From positions 248,001 to 312,000 of the forward strand of contig CAVSPW010000010.1 of assembly GCA_963729935.1 (NCBI GenBank): a DNA stretch of 64,000 bases, written 5' to 3'. Below, in pieces: positions 25,926 to 34,247 of this stretch. Source of the DNA: CAIKMD01 sp963729935. Lineage in GTDB: Bacteria; Pseudomonadota; Alphaproteobacteria; ATCC43930; CGMCC-115725. Both the position numbers and the translations under genes were made by a program. Each line of letters begins with the position of its first letter. Position 1 is the first letter of the stretch. The notes under the pieces were generated by a model that saw only the letters and a list, made by a program, of their open reading frames with translations, had not been told where the DNA came from and searched no databases.

Positions 25926-26534
25926 TCAGTGACGCCAGGAGCGATAGCCGCCGCGGAAGCCGAAATAGAACGGATCGTTCCAGCCCGGATAATAATAGGG
26001 CGCGTAATAATAAGGGTAGGGCGGCGGATAGGCATAGGCGTAAGGCGCCGGATAGCCGTAAGCCGCCGCCGGCGGCAGGCTCTGGGGCACGCTCTCGCCC
26101 TTGGCCGACATGCATTGGATGTAGCCGATATCGTAGCGCTGCTGCAGCGAGCTCGCCGAGTAATTGGCGGCGCCAAGCCCGCTCGCCGTCCCCAGCGCCA
26201 AGCCGCTGCCGGCGCCAATCGCGGCGCCCGCCGCCGGATTCCCGGCGGCCGCGCCGATCGCGGCACCGGCTGCGGCGCCAAGCACGGTCCCGACCGCGGC
26301 GCTGCCGGCGAGGCTTTGATTGGCGGCCTCGGCCGGCGTCGTGCCGCCGATCTGCGCGCTCGCGAATTGGCGGCACACCGCGTCATCGGCGCGGAACTGC
26401 TCGAAGCTCTTGCCCTGCGCCGGCATGGCGACGACCGAAGGCCCGGTCGGCGGCGCGACCGCGCAGCCGCTCAGGGCGAAAACTGCCGGCAGGAGAAAGG
26501 CGATCCTTGGAATCCGGCGTGAGGTGCTTTGCAT
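25926..26534 (-). CDS. Glycine-zipper lipoprotein with Tyr/Pro-rich tail
   Basis: 202 residues. Signal peptide with lipobox LSGC. Then a conserved-Cys helix (DDAVCRQFASAQIGG), a glycine zipper (GTVLGAAAGAAIGAAAGNP and similar) able to insert in membranes, then RYDIGYIQCMSAKG. A C-terminal stretch of alternating Tyr/Pro (YPPPYPYYYAPYYY) ends WRH. Such proteins are envelope-associated in many alphaproteobacteria; the function is not known. A weak FNR-like half site lies upstream at 26604-26617. Confidence 0.85.
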   Translation of the reverse strand: MQSTSRRIPRIAFLLPAVFALSGCAVAPPTGPSVVAMPAQGKSFEQFRADDAVCRQFASAQIGGTTPAEAANQSLAGSAAVGTVLGAAAGAAIGAAAGNPAAGAAIGAGSGLALGTASGLGAANYSASSLQQRYDIGYIQCMSAKGESVPQSLPPAAAYGYPAPYAYAYPPPYPYYYAPYYYPGWNDPFYFGFRGGYRSWRH

Positions 26535-26697
26535 CTGACTTTCCTTCCACTCGAGCCCCCGCCCCTCCGCACCTTATATAGGCCCGGCGGCACGGAACCG
26601 TCCCTGAGCCAGATCAAATTTGCGTGCCGGACATAGGGTTGCGCGCAAGGGTGGGCCGTAACGCCCCGGTTATCGGCGTCGCATCAGGGCCGCCCAG

Positions 26698-26714
26698 TTA
26701 GGGCATTGTTAACC
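26698..26714 (+). promoter_or_regulatory. CtrA-like box
   Basis: TTAG-N7-TTAACC, one mismatch from the alphaproteobacterial CtrA consensus TTAA-N7-TTAACC, 94 bp upstream of the exported protein at 26808. Confidence 0.4.
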
Positions 26715-26807
26715 GCGCGCTGCGAGTTTGGGCGAGACCGATCGTTCCGAAAAATTTTGAATAACGTTTCGAGCCGCACCTTTATTCCGCCGCTCGCGGG
26801 GGTCGCG

Positions 26808-27680
26808 ATGATGACGAATTTGTTCTCGATGTCTCGATTTGCCGCGGCGCGGGTTTGGCGCGCCGCGCTCATCCCGTTCTCTCTCGGCGCGGCGCTGATG
26901 GGCGGCGGCCCGGCGCTGGCGGGAACCTTGGACGACGCATCGCAGCAGGCCATCGCATTCTCCGACGGCGCCGCGCCGTCTCGCTTGCTGCCGGCCGGCA
27001 TCGGCTGCACCATCGTCGATCCGGCGCGCGTGCCCGGCTGGCGGCCCTCGCCCAATGTCGACCGGCCCGCTTGCGTCGGCAGCGCCGCAGCCGCGAGCCG
27101 CGAGCTGTGGCGGATCCAACGCGCCGATGTCGCGATGAGCCTGCGCTTTGCCGGCGGCAATCAGCGCGGGCTCGGCATGCTGCGCGGGCTGATGACTTAC
27201 GATCACGCGCTCGCTCTCGGGCCCTTGATGAATTGGCAGTTTCACGGCGAGGCGCAGCTCAACGCCGCCTCGACGCTCGACGCCGTCATGCCGCTCGAGG
27301 AGCGCGCGCGCTTGGCGCTGAGCCCGCCGCAGATCGCGGGCTGGGCCCTGCGCTTCGAGGCCGGCGGCGTGGCGCGCGGCGTCTTCGATCCCGCCAGCGC
27401 GCCGCAGCAGAATCTCGAACTCGCCGCCGAAGCCTCGCACGCCTTCAAATTGACGAAAAACGGCGGCGAGCACCGCCTGAAGCTGCGCGTCGCCCGCGAA
27501 ACCGCGCAGGATCTGCTCGAAGGCACGGAGCGGCAGAAGACCAGCGCCACGCTCGGTTACGCCCATGCGCTCGACATCGGCACCATCGGCGCCGAAATCG
27601 ACATCGCGCGCAGCGCGCCGGGCTATGCCGAGACCGTCACCGAGACGAAGGTCGCGGTCAGCTTCTCGCGCCCCTTCTGA
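26808..27680 (+). CDS. Exported hypothetical protein, possible outer-membrane beta-barrel
   Basis: 290 residues from ATG 26808. Signal peptide ALIPFSLGAALMGGGPALA-G. The mature part has two Cys (GCTIVDPARVPGW and PACVGS), then amphipathic strands typical of barrels: ADVAMSLRFAGGNQRGLGM, MNWQFHGEAQLNAAS, GWALRFEAGGVARGVF, HRLKLRVARETAQDL. It ends VTETKVAVSFSRPF, with the terminal Phe seen in outer-membrane proteins. Only about 8-10 strands would fit. I recognise no family. Confidence 0.7.
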   Translation: MMTNLFSMSRFAAARVWRAALIPFSLGAALMGGGPALAGTLDDASQQAIAFSDGAAPSRLLPAGIGCTIVDPARVPGWRPSPNVDRPACVGSAAAASRELWRIQRADVAMSLRFAGGNQRGLGMLRGLMTYDHALALGPLMNWQFHGEAQLNAASTLDAVMPLEERARLALSPPQIAGWALRFEAGGVARGVFDPASAPQQNLELAAEASHAFKLTKNGGEHRLKLRVARETAQDLLEGTERQKTSATLGYAHALDIGTIGAEIDIARSAPGYAETVTETKVAVSFSRPF

Positions 27681-27692
27681 GGCGGGCGCAGT

Positions 27693-28517
27693 TCAAGCGG
27701 CGGCCTCGAAGGCGTAGCTCGATCCCTTGCGCACGACATGGCCGAAGCCCGGCGCGTTCACATGCGCGCCCGCGACCATCAGGCGCTCGCTCGCCGCCAT
27801 GTCGAGAATGCGCTTGCGCGCCGCGACCGCGCGGTCGGGATCGAGATCGTAGGTGAGCGGCGTGTCTGGATGCGAGATCTGGATCGCCGAGAGATGGACG
27901 ATATCGCCCCAGGAAATGAACGCCGCGCCGCCGCCGTCGATGCGCCACACGGTGTGGCCCGGCGAATGGCCGGCGGCCAGGATCACCGCGCAGCCGAAAT
28001 GCTCCTCGCCGTCGCGCACGCGGCGGATGCGCTCGCGATAGGGCGCCAGATCGATCCGCGCGCGGGCATGCATGCGCTTGGTGTTCTCGTTCTCGCCCGG
28101 AAGGCTCTCGCCGAGCCAGAAATCGAGCTCGGTTTCGTGCACGAGGAGCTCGGCATTGGGATAATGCGCGCGCCCTTCGTCGTCGACCAGTCCGTTGGCG
28201 TGATCGGGATGGATATGGGTCAGAAGGATATGCGTGACCGACGCCGGATCGATCCCGCCCGCGCGCAGATTGTCGGGCAGCTTGCCGAGCGTCTTCTGCA
28301 TCGTGTTGCCGGCGCCGGCATCGATCATGACCACCTTGCCGTCGCGGGCGAAGACGAAATTGTTGACCGGGATGAAGAGCGAGCCATTGTCGGTCGGCCC
28401 GGCCAAGGATTCCGCGACCGCGCGGTCCATCCCGATGATGAGATCGAGCGAGGTCTTCAGGATCCCGTCATTGAAGGCCTTGACCTCGAGAGCGCCCACT
28501 TTGAATGTCGGTTGCAT
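27693..28517 (-). CDS. Metallo-beta-lactamase-fold hydrolase
   Basis: 274 residues from ATG 28517, with GGAGG five nt upstream; GTG at 28523 overlaps that ribosome site and is unlikely. The zinc motif is H101-I-H103-P-D105-H106 in ILLTHIHPDHANGLVD, followed by AGHSPGHTVWRI. The group includes lactonases and arylsulfatase-like or quorum-quenching hydrolases. It is 10 bp downstream of the solute-binding protein gene starting at 29511, so it is in an operon with it and could act on the bound compound. Confidence 0.9.
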   Translation of the reverse strand: MQPTFKVGALEVKAFNDGILKTSLDLIIGMDRAVAESLAGPTDNGSLFIPVNNFVFARDGKVVMIDAGAGNTMQKTLGKLPDNLRAGGIDPASVTHILLTHIHPDHANGLVDDEGRAHYPNAELLVHETELDFWLGESLPGENENTKRMHARARIDLAPYRERIRRVRDGEEHFGCAVILAAGHSPGHTVWRIDGGGAAFISWGDIVHLSAIQISHPDTPLTYDLDPDRAVAARKRILDMAASERLMVAGAHVNAPGFGHVVRKGSSYAFEAAA

Positions 28518-28527
28518 CGCCACCTCC

Positions 28528-29511
28528 TTATTTCGCCGCGCCGGGCAGGAACTTCTCCGTATAGAGCTTGGTCATGTCGGGCGCCGCCGGCAACATCTTC
28601 ATGTCGACGAAGGAGCGCGCCAGAACGGCAAGCGCCTTGGCTTCGAATTTTCCGGTGGTCGAGAAATTCGGCATCACCTGATCGTAGTTGAGCGCGACGA
28701 TCTCCGGCGTCTGATGCATCGCCGGCGCCGCGATCTTCACCGTCTCGTCCTTGTTCGCGCGCATCCATCGGATCGTCTCGAACCAGCCGGCGAGGAAGCG
28801 GCGCACATCCTCGGGCCGCTCCTTCATCGCCTTGTCGGTGGCGAAGATGGCGTGAATGATGAAATCGGGCGCGACGGTGCCGAAATGCACCAAGGTCCGG
28901 CCGACGCCCTGCTGCTGGAGCTGGATCGCCGAGGCGACATCGGTCACCATCCCGTCGGTCCCGCCGGTCTTGAGCGAGGCGACGCGCGCCGATGGCGAGC
29001 CGAGCGCGACGCTGGTGATGCCGTCCGCTCCCCAGCCCTGCTGACGCGCGAGCTCGCGCACGAGCCAGTCGGTCAGCGAGCCGACGGTCGAGACGCCGAT
29101 ATTCTTGCCCTTCAGATCGCGGACATCCTTGATCGGCCCGTCCGCGCGCACGACCAGCACCTGGCTGTCGGGCGGGCCGGCGAAGGCGGCGATCGCGAGA
29201 TCGGTATTGCCCTTGGCGACGAAGGCGAGCTCGGGCCCCGAGCCCAGACCGATATCGATCGCGCCCGCGCCGAGCGCCTGCTGCAGCTTGGCGCTGCCCG
29301 AGAAATCGACCTCCTCGACCGCAACGCCGTGCTTGGCAAAAAACCCTTTGGCCATCCCGACATCGAGCGGCACGAAGTCGAACGGGCCGGAGACCGCCTT
29401 GCCGACCTTGAGCGCTTCCGCCGCCGCGGCCGAACCGGCGAGATTTGCCGCGACCAGCGCCGCCGCGAACATGAATGCCGCCGCGCCGCGCCTGACTGAA
29501 GATGCTTTCAT
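28528..29511 (-). CDS. ABC-type solute-binding protein, NMT1/SsuA-like (paralogue of 6243-7205)
   Basis: 327 residues from ATG 29511, with GGAGG about 9 nt upstream and a signal peptide (FMFAAALVAANLAGSAAA). The fold is the nitrate/sulfonate binder type: PLDVGMAKGFFAKHGVAVE, IDIGLGSGPELAFVAKG, LKGKNIGVSTVGSLTDWL, DVRRFLAGWFETIRWMR, MTKLYTEKFLP. These segments align one for one with the protein at 6243. Co-transcribed with the downstream hydrolase and divergent from an MFS importer, suggesting one uptake/degradation unit. No ABC permease or ATPase is present. Confidence 0.88.
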   Translation of the reverse strand: MKASSVRRGAAAFMFAAALVAANLAGSAAAAEALKVGKAVSGPFDFVPLDVGMAKGFFAKHGVAVEEVDFSGSAKLQQALGAGAIDIGLGSGPELAFVAKGNTDLAIAAFAGPPDSQVLVVRADGPIKDVRDLKGKNIGVSTVGSLTDWLVRELARQQGWGADGITSVALGSPSARVASLKTGGTDGMVTDVASAIQLQQQGVGRTLVHFGTVAPDFIIHAIFATDKAMKERPEDVRRFLAGWFETIRWMRANKDETVKIAAPAMHQTPEIVALNYDQVMPNFSTTGKFEAKALAVLARSFVDMKMLPAAPDMTKLYTEKFLPGAAK

Positions 29512-29743
29512 AAGACCGAGCCTCCCTCGCCCCGGGCCCTGTTTGAACCGAAATCCGGGCCTCGCCGCGATCATACGCCGCGGCGCGCGGCGGCGCGAGG
29601 CTTGCGATCGGGCCTGCCTTGCGGAGCCCGTTGCCCGGTGCGATGATCGCGCCCGCTCCGGCGCGGTCGCGGCGTGCCGGAAGGGGATACGTTTGTCGCG
29701 CATCGCGTTGGGCGACGGCCGCGCGGGAGGATTCGGGGGGTTC

Positions 29744-31111
29744 ATGAGCAGCGAAGCACTATCGTCGGTCAGCGAGCAATCGATCGCGGCGCGGATCGAG
29801 CGCCTGCCCTTCTCGGGCTGGCACGTCACCGTCACCGTCATTCTGGGCGTCGCGATCTTTTTCGATTCATTCGATTCACTCGCGATCGCCTATGTCATGC
29901 CGGTGCTGATCCGCGAGTGGCATATCGCGCCGCAAAGCATCGGCAGCCTCATCTCGATCGCCAATCTCGGCCAGGCAGTGGGCGCCTTGTTCTTCGGCTG
30001 GCTCGCGGAGCGCATCGGCCGCGTGCCCACGGCGCGGCTCACCATCGCGCTCTACGGGATCATGAGCCTCGCCTGCGCCTTCGCGCAGAATTACGATCAC
30101 CTCTTCTGGTTCCGCTTCGTCGAGGGCATCGGCTTGGGCGGCGAGATTCCCGTGGCCTCGGCCTATATCAGCGAGATCCTGCGCGCCGAGCGGCGCGGCG
30201 GCTCCTTCATCCTCTATCAGATCATCTTCCCCCTGGGCTTCACCGCCTGCGCCTTTGCCGGCGCGGTGATCGTGCCGCGTTTCGGCTGGCAATGGATGTT
30301 CATCATCGGCGTCATCCCGGCCGTGCTCGCGGTGTTCCTGCAAGGCTTCTGTCCGGAATCGCCGCGCTGGCTCGCCTCCAAGGGCCGCCTCAAAGAGGCC
30401 GATACGGTGATGAGGAATATCGAGCGCATCGTCTCGCGCGATGGCGCCGTGGTCTTGCCGCCGCCGCCGACCGTGGTCCCCAAACCGAAGGAAGCCTCGA
30501 GCCGCTGGCAGGAATTGTTCGAGGGCCGCTATCTCTCGCGCACGCTCATCGTCTGGGTGCTGTGGGCCTCGGCCTATATCATCTCCTACGGGCTGCAGAC
30601 CTGGCTGCCCTCGCTCTACCGCGAGGTCTATCACCTGCCGCTGCAGACCGCGCTCAATTACAGCACCATCACCAACGTCTTCGGCCTGGTCGGGCCGCTG
30701 ATCGCGGCGACGATGATCGACAAGGCCGGGCGGCGCAAATGGTTCATCGCGGCGTTCTTCCTTTCCGCCGTCTCGCTGGCGGGCTTGTGGTGGAACGGCG
30801 CGGGCTCACCGGAATCGGTGCTCTATGCCTTTTCCTTCTGCTTCATCTGGATCTCGTCGATGAACCTGTTGCTGTTCCTCTACACCGCCGAGATCTATCC
30901 CACCCGCATGCGCGCGCTCGGCGTTTCCTGGGCGAGCTTCTGGCTCAGGATCGCCGCCGCGGTCGGGCCGCTCGTGGTCGGGTTCTCGCTGCCGCGCTAC
31001 GGCATCGCGGGCGTCTTCCTCGCCTTCGGCATCATCGCGGTCATCGGCGCCGGCACGAGCTTCTTCATGGTCGAGACGCGCCGGCGAGTGCTCGAAGAGG
31101 TTTCGCCCTGA
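29744..31111 (+). CDS. MFS transporter, sugar/metabolite:H+ symporter
   Basis: 455 residues, 12 spans, from ATG 29744 with GGGAGG upstream. ARIERLPFSGWHVTVTVILG leads into helix 1 with FFDSFDSLAIAYVMPV; GWLAERIGRV is motif A; RFVEGIGLGGEIPVASAYISE is the conserved helix 4-5 stretch; CPESPRWLASKGRLKEA matches the sugar-porter loop; YTAEIYPTRMRALG is the late motif. It is divergent from the binding protein / hydrolase pair over a 232-bp gap and is probably co-regulated. Substrate unknown. Confidence 0.88.
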   Translation: MSSEALSSVSEQSIAARIERLPFSGWHVTVTVILGVAIFFDSFDSLAIAYVMPVLIREWHIAPQSIGSLISIANLGQAVGALFFGWLAERIGRVPTARLTIALYGIMSLACAFAQNYDHLFWFRFVEGIGLGGEIPVASAYISEILRAERRGGSFILYQIIFPLGFTACAFAGAVIVPRFGWQWMFIIGVIPAVLAVFLQGFCPESPRWLASKGRLKEADTVMRNIERIVSRDGAVVLPPPPTVVPKPKEASSRWQELFEGRYLSRTLIVWVLWASAYIISYGLQTWLPSLYREVYHLPLQTALNYSTITNVFGLVGPLIAATMIDKAGRRKWFIAAFFLSAVSLAGLWWNGAGSPESVLYAFSFCFIWISSMNLLLFLYTAEIYPTRMRALGVSWASFWLRIAAAVGPLVVGFSLPRYGIAGVFLAFGIIAVIGAGTSFFMVETRRRVLEEVSP

Positions 31112-31268
31112 GGGAAACGCGACGGATCGGCACCGGGGTCATGGGCCGCCATCACAAACGCGCGAGCTTGCTGCGGAGGAGGGCCCCGTCGGTTGCGCGC
31201 ACGGCGTTCCTTTCCTAACCTGTCTGTCGAGAACGTTGACCGACGCGGCCGAAACGCAGGGAGATCGC

Positions 31269-31496
31269 ATGATGGTGGACGACATCGAGCAATTCGTCGT
31301 CGAGGCGAATATCGCGCGCTTCCGCACTCTTCTCAAGGCACGGCTCGCGCCGGTGACGCGCGAGACGGTGCGCGCCTTGCTGTGCGAAGCCGAACAGGAT
31401 CTGTGCAAGCTCGATCAATCGTCGCGCGGAGCCCGGTGGCATGGATGCGTCACCACCGTCGCGTGGCTCGCCGCCGCCCTCGCCCAAGCGGCCTGA
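31269..31496 (+). CDS. Small hypothetical protein, 75 aa
   Basis: From ATG 31269 with GGGAG 5 nt upstream. MMVDDIEQFVVEANIARFRT then LLKARLAPVTRETVRALL and CEAEQDLCKLD form two helices in the manner of small alphaproteobacterial regulatory-tail proteins seen beside two-component genes. The last ~25 residues are hydrophobic (VTTVAWLAAALAQAA). No established function. Confidence 0.6.
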   Translation: MMVDDIEQFVVEANIARFRTLLKARLAPVTRETVRALLCEAEQDLCKLDQSSRGARWHGCVTTVAWLAAALAQAA

Positions 31497-31868
31497 GCGC
31501 GAAGGCGCGGCGCCGTTTCGTCGTGCGCCGCGCAAGAGCACGAGCGCATCGCGCATGATCCGTAATCGGCGGCGGCGGGTGGCTATTCCCGGGAGCCCTT
31601 CGATATCGACGAAAAGTCGAGGGCGGCACGGCTCTCCAACCCCGTCGGCGGGTCTTCGCGCCGATCCCTTTTCTCAACCGGATCGCCAGTGCGCGTGACG
31701 CGCGCTCATCGGCGACCGCGCCCTTCCTCTCCTCTCGGGCCTTGACCGGCGCGAGCGATCTCGCGAGGCAAGGCAGACAGTAAATCCCGGTCCGCGTATC
31801 ATGGCCGTCATGCTCCCGAAGGCCGGAAGCGGCCCTCGGGGAAACCCGCCGCAGCGCGATGAGGCCCG
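31497..31868. other. Non-coding gap before nhaA
   Basis: About 370 bases with no convincing gene on either strand. The open frames present have random-looking Arg/Ser/Pro-rich translations. It probably holds the nhaA promoter. No palindrome or FNR-like box was seen. Confidence 0.5.
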
Positions 31869-33224
31869 ATGGATAACGGCGATCCCAACTCGGCTGTTGC
31901 GCCGCATCTGCCCGAGCGGCGCGTAACCCGCCTGGTCGAGCCGGTCCTGCGCTTCGTCCGGATCGAGGCGGCGAGCGGCATCGTCCTGCTGGCTGCGACG
32001 CTGATCGCCCTGTTCTTCGCCAATTCGCGCTGGTCCGGGCCATTCCTCGCCTTCTGGGACATGCCGGTCGGGCTACGCATCGGATCGATCGACATCGTGC
32101 ATTCGCTTCAGCACGCGATCAATGACGGGCTCATGACGCTGTTCTTCTTCGTCGTCGGTCTCGAAATCAAACGCGAGGCCGTGCTCGGAGAGTTGCGCGA
32201 ACTGCGCGTGGCGGCGTTGCCGATCGCCGCGGCGCTCGGCGGCATGCTGGTTCCGGCCGGTCTTTATCTGGCCCTTCAATACGGCGAGCCGGGCGAGCGC
32301 GGCTGGGGCGTGGTCATGGCGACCGACATCGCCTTCGTCGTGGGTTGCCTCGCGGTGCTCGGCGGGCGCGTGCCGCGCAGCCTGCGGGTCTTCGTCCTTT
32401 CGCTTGCCATCATCGACGACATCGGCGCCATTCTCGTGATCGCGATTGGCTACGCGACCCATCTCGACCTTCTGGCGCTGGGGCTCGGCGTTCTCGGCGT
32501 CGGCGGCACTCTCGGGCTGCGCTATCTCGGCGTGCGCAGCGTGCCGATCTATTTTCTCGTCGGCATCCCCTCCTGGCTCGCCGTTTATCAATCGGGAGTC
32601 CACCCGACGATCATCGGCGTCGTGCTCGGGCTGCTTACGCCGGCGCATCCCTGGGTCGGCCCGCAGCACGTCCGGGCCATCATGCACCGCGTCAACGCCT
32701 ATCTTCACGGCGAGCCCGAGAGCCGCGCCGAGGACGCCGACGAACAGGACCATGACATGTTGCGCACGATCGAGCTTGCCGCGCGTGAGACGGTGTCGCC
32801 GCTCGAGCGGCTCGAGACCGCGCTCCACCCGTGGGTTGCCTTCGCGATCATGCCGATCTTCGCGCTGGCTAATGCCGGGGTGCCGCTGACGGCGAGCAAG
32901 CTCGGCGATCCCGTCGTCTACGCGATGGTCGTCGGCCTCGCGCTCGGCAAGCCGATCGGCATTCTCGGCGGAAGCTGCATCGCCGTCCGGCTCGGGATCG
33001 CCATGCGCCCCCGCGAACTGAGCTGGCCGATCATCGCGGCCGCCGGCGTCTTGTCGGGCATCGGCTTTACCATGGCGATGTTTATCGCCGGCCTCGCTTT
33101 CGACACGGGCGTGCTCACAGCGGCGAAGCTCGGAATCCTCAGTGCATCCTTCCTGTCCGCGCTCGCCGGCCTCGCGCTGCTCGCCGCGATCCTTCCCCGC
33201 AGGCGCCAAGCCTCGCCGGCTTGA
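31869..33224 (+). CDS. nhaA: Na+/H+ antiporter NhaA
   Basis: 451 residues with the NhaA layout. The ion-binding aspartates are visible: D153 in VMATDIAFVVGC and D183-D184 in LAIIDDIGAILVIAIG. FFFVVGLEIKREAVLGEL and the PIFALANAGV and GKPIGILG segments complete the signature. It exchanges Na+ or Li+ for protons and sets internal pH. It is longer than E. coli NhaA (about 388) because of a hydrophilic start and the ESRAEDADEQDHDML insertion. The 3' end overlaps an antisense frame of the DUF1476 relative. Confidence 0.97.
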   Translation: MDNGDPNSAVAPHLPERRVTRLVEPVLRFVRIEAASGIVLLAATLIALFFANSRWSGPFLAFWDMPVGLRIGSIDIVHSLQHAINDGLMTLFFFVVGLEIKREAVLGELRELRVAALPIAAALGGMLVPAGLYLALQYGEPGERGWGVVMATDIAFVVGCLAVLGGRVPRSLRVFVLSLAIIDDIGAILVIAIGYATHLDLLALGLGVLGVGGTLGLRYLGVRSVPIYFLVGIPSWLAVYQSGVHPTIIGVVLGLLTPAHPWVGPQHVRAIMHRVNAYLHGEPESRAEDADEQDHDMLRTIELAARETVSPLERLETALHPWVAFAIMPIFALANAGVPLTASKLGDPVVYAMVVGLALGKPIGILGGSCIAVRLGIAMRPRELSWPIIAAAGVLSGIGFTMAMFIAGLAFDTGVLTAAKLGILSASFLSALAGLALLAAILPRRRQASPA

Positions 33225-33487
33225 TCCAGATCGGTGCGGATGAACGATTTGGCGGCACGATCGCACCGGTTCTGCCATGGCGACCGGAGGTCGCCGGGCG
33301 GTTCGAAGTCAGCGGCGATGACCGCCTTGGCATAGGCCTCGACCGCCTCGCTGGCGGCGAGGCCCATCTTGGCCGCCGCCCACAACGCGAACAGTCGGTT
33401 CCGGAGCGCGGTGATCCGGAAGGTCAGTTCTTGATTGCGGCTGTACTCGGCCTCGAACGTCTTTCCCCGTTCCGTGAAATTCTTCAT
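32918..33487 (-). CDS. DUF1476 / F1-ATPase inhibitor zeta-subunit relative, abnormal C-terminus
   Basis: The first ~60 residues are clear DUF1476 (alphaproteobacterial ATP synthase zeta inhibitor): NFTERGKTFEAEYSRNQELTF, ALRNRLFALWAAAKMGL, EAYAKAVIAADFEPPGD. A weaker KSFIRTDLDQAGEA match follows where zeta proteins have their third helix. The normal product is about 105 residues; here the frame has no stop until 32918 (189 residues). The last ~85 codons run antisense through the 3' end of nhaA and look non-protein-like. It is either a truncated or decayed zeta gene lacking its own stop, or a real long variant. Confidence 0.65.
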   Translation of the reverse strand: MKNFTERGKTFEAEYSRNQELTFRITALRNRLFALWAAAKMGLAASEAVEAYAKAVIAADFEPPGDLRSPWQNRCDRAAKSFIRTDLDQAGEAWRLRGRIAASSARPASADRKDALRIPSFAAVSTPVSKARPAINIAMVKPMPDKTPAAAMIGQLSSRGRMAIPSRTAMQLPPRMPIGLPSARPTTIA

Positions 33488-33515
33488 GTTGCGTTCCTCG
33501 ATTGGCTCGGTGGCG

Positions 33516-34238
33516 TCAGTCGCGGCGCTGGCCGGTGAGCTGCAGCAGCATCACGAACAGGTTGATGAAGTCGAGATAGAGCGCCAGCGCGCCCATCACC
33601 GCTTTCTTCGTCAGCATGTCCCCGGAATCGCTCTCGAGATAGATCTCCTTGATGCGCTGGGTGTCCCACGCCGTGAGGCCGGTGAAAACGACGATACCGA
33701 TCACCGATACGGCGAATTGGAGCGCGCTCGAGCCGATGAAAATGTTGACGAGGCTCGCCAGCACGATACCGATGAGGCCCATGAACAGAAATGACCCGAA
33801 CCGGGACAGGTCGCGTCGAGTGGTATAGCCGTAAAGGCTCATCGCGGCGAAGGTCGCCGCGCTGATGAAGAACACCCGTGCGATGCTGGTCCCGGTATAG
33901 ACTAGAAAGATGCCGGCAAGCGACAACCCCATCAGCGCCGCGTAGCTCCAAAAGGCGGTCTGCGCGGCGCCGGCGCTCATCCTTTCGACGCGAAAGCTCA
34001 GCAGCAGAACGAGGGCCAGCGGCGCCAGCATCACCACCCACAGCAGGGGCGTGCCGGCGATCAGCTGAAAGAAGCCGGTTGACACCGCGACATAGGCGAC
34101 GATGCCCGTCAGGCCGAGGCCGCCGGCCATGAAATTGTAGACGCGCAGCATGTAGCGCCGCAGGCCGAGATCGATCGCGCCCGTGCTCTCGGCGCGGCGG
34201 TGCGACAGACCATGCTCGAGGGGCGAATTGTAGGACAT
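33516..34238 (-). CDS. Bax inhibitor-1 / YccA family membrane protein
   Basis: 240 residues with seven membrane helices after a hydrophilic start (SYNSPLEHGLSHRRAESTGA). LRRYMLRVYNFMAGGLGLTG and the ending YLDFINLFVMLLQLTG are diagnostic of TMBIM/BI-1 proteins, which act as Ca2+ leak channels or protease modulators. GGAGA precedes ATG. It is the last gene of a three-gene unit (34661 > 34248 > 33516) on the minus strand, nine bases after the middle gene. A Ca2+ antiporter and a PacL-type ATPase are encoded about 9 kb away. Confidence 0.93.
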   Translation of the reverse strand: MSYNSPLEHGLSHRRAESTGAIDLGLRRYMLRVYNFMAGGLGLTGIVAYVAVSTGFFQLIAGTPLLWVVMLAPLALVLLLSFRVERMSAGAAQTAFWSYAALMGLSLAGIFLVYTGTSIARVFFISAATFAAMSLYGYTTRRDLSRFGSFLFMGLIGIVLASLVNIFIGSSALQFAVSVIGIVVFTGLTAWDTQRIKEIYLESDSGDMLTKKAVMGALALYLDFINLFVMLLQLTGQRRD

Positions 34239-34247
34239 GGGATTCTC

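Noticed and set aside
26604..26617. FNR-like box (CTGAG-CCAG-ATCAA) before the glycine-zipper lipoprotein
   Set aside because: Left half matches poorly and the gene has no link to oxygen response; kept out of the regulon.
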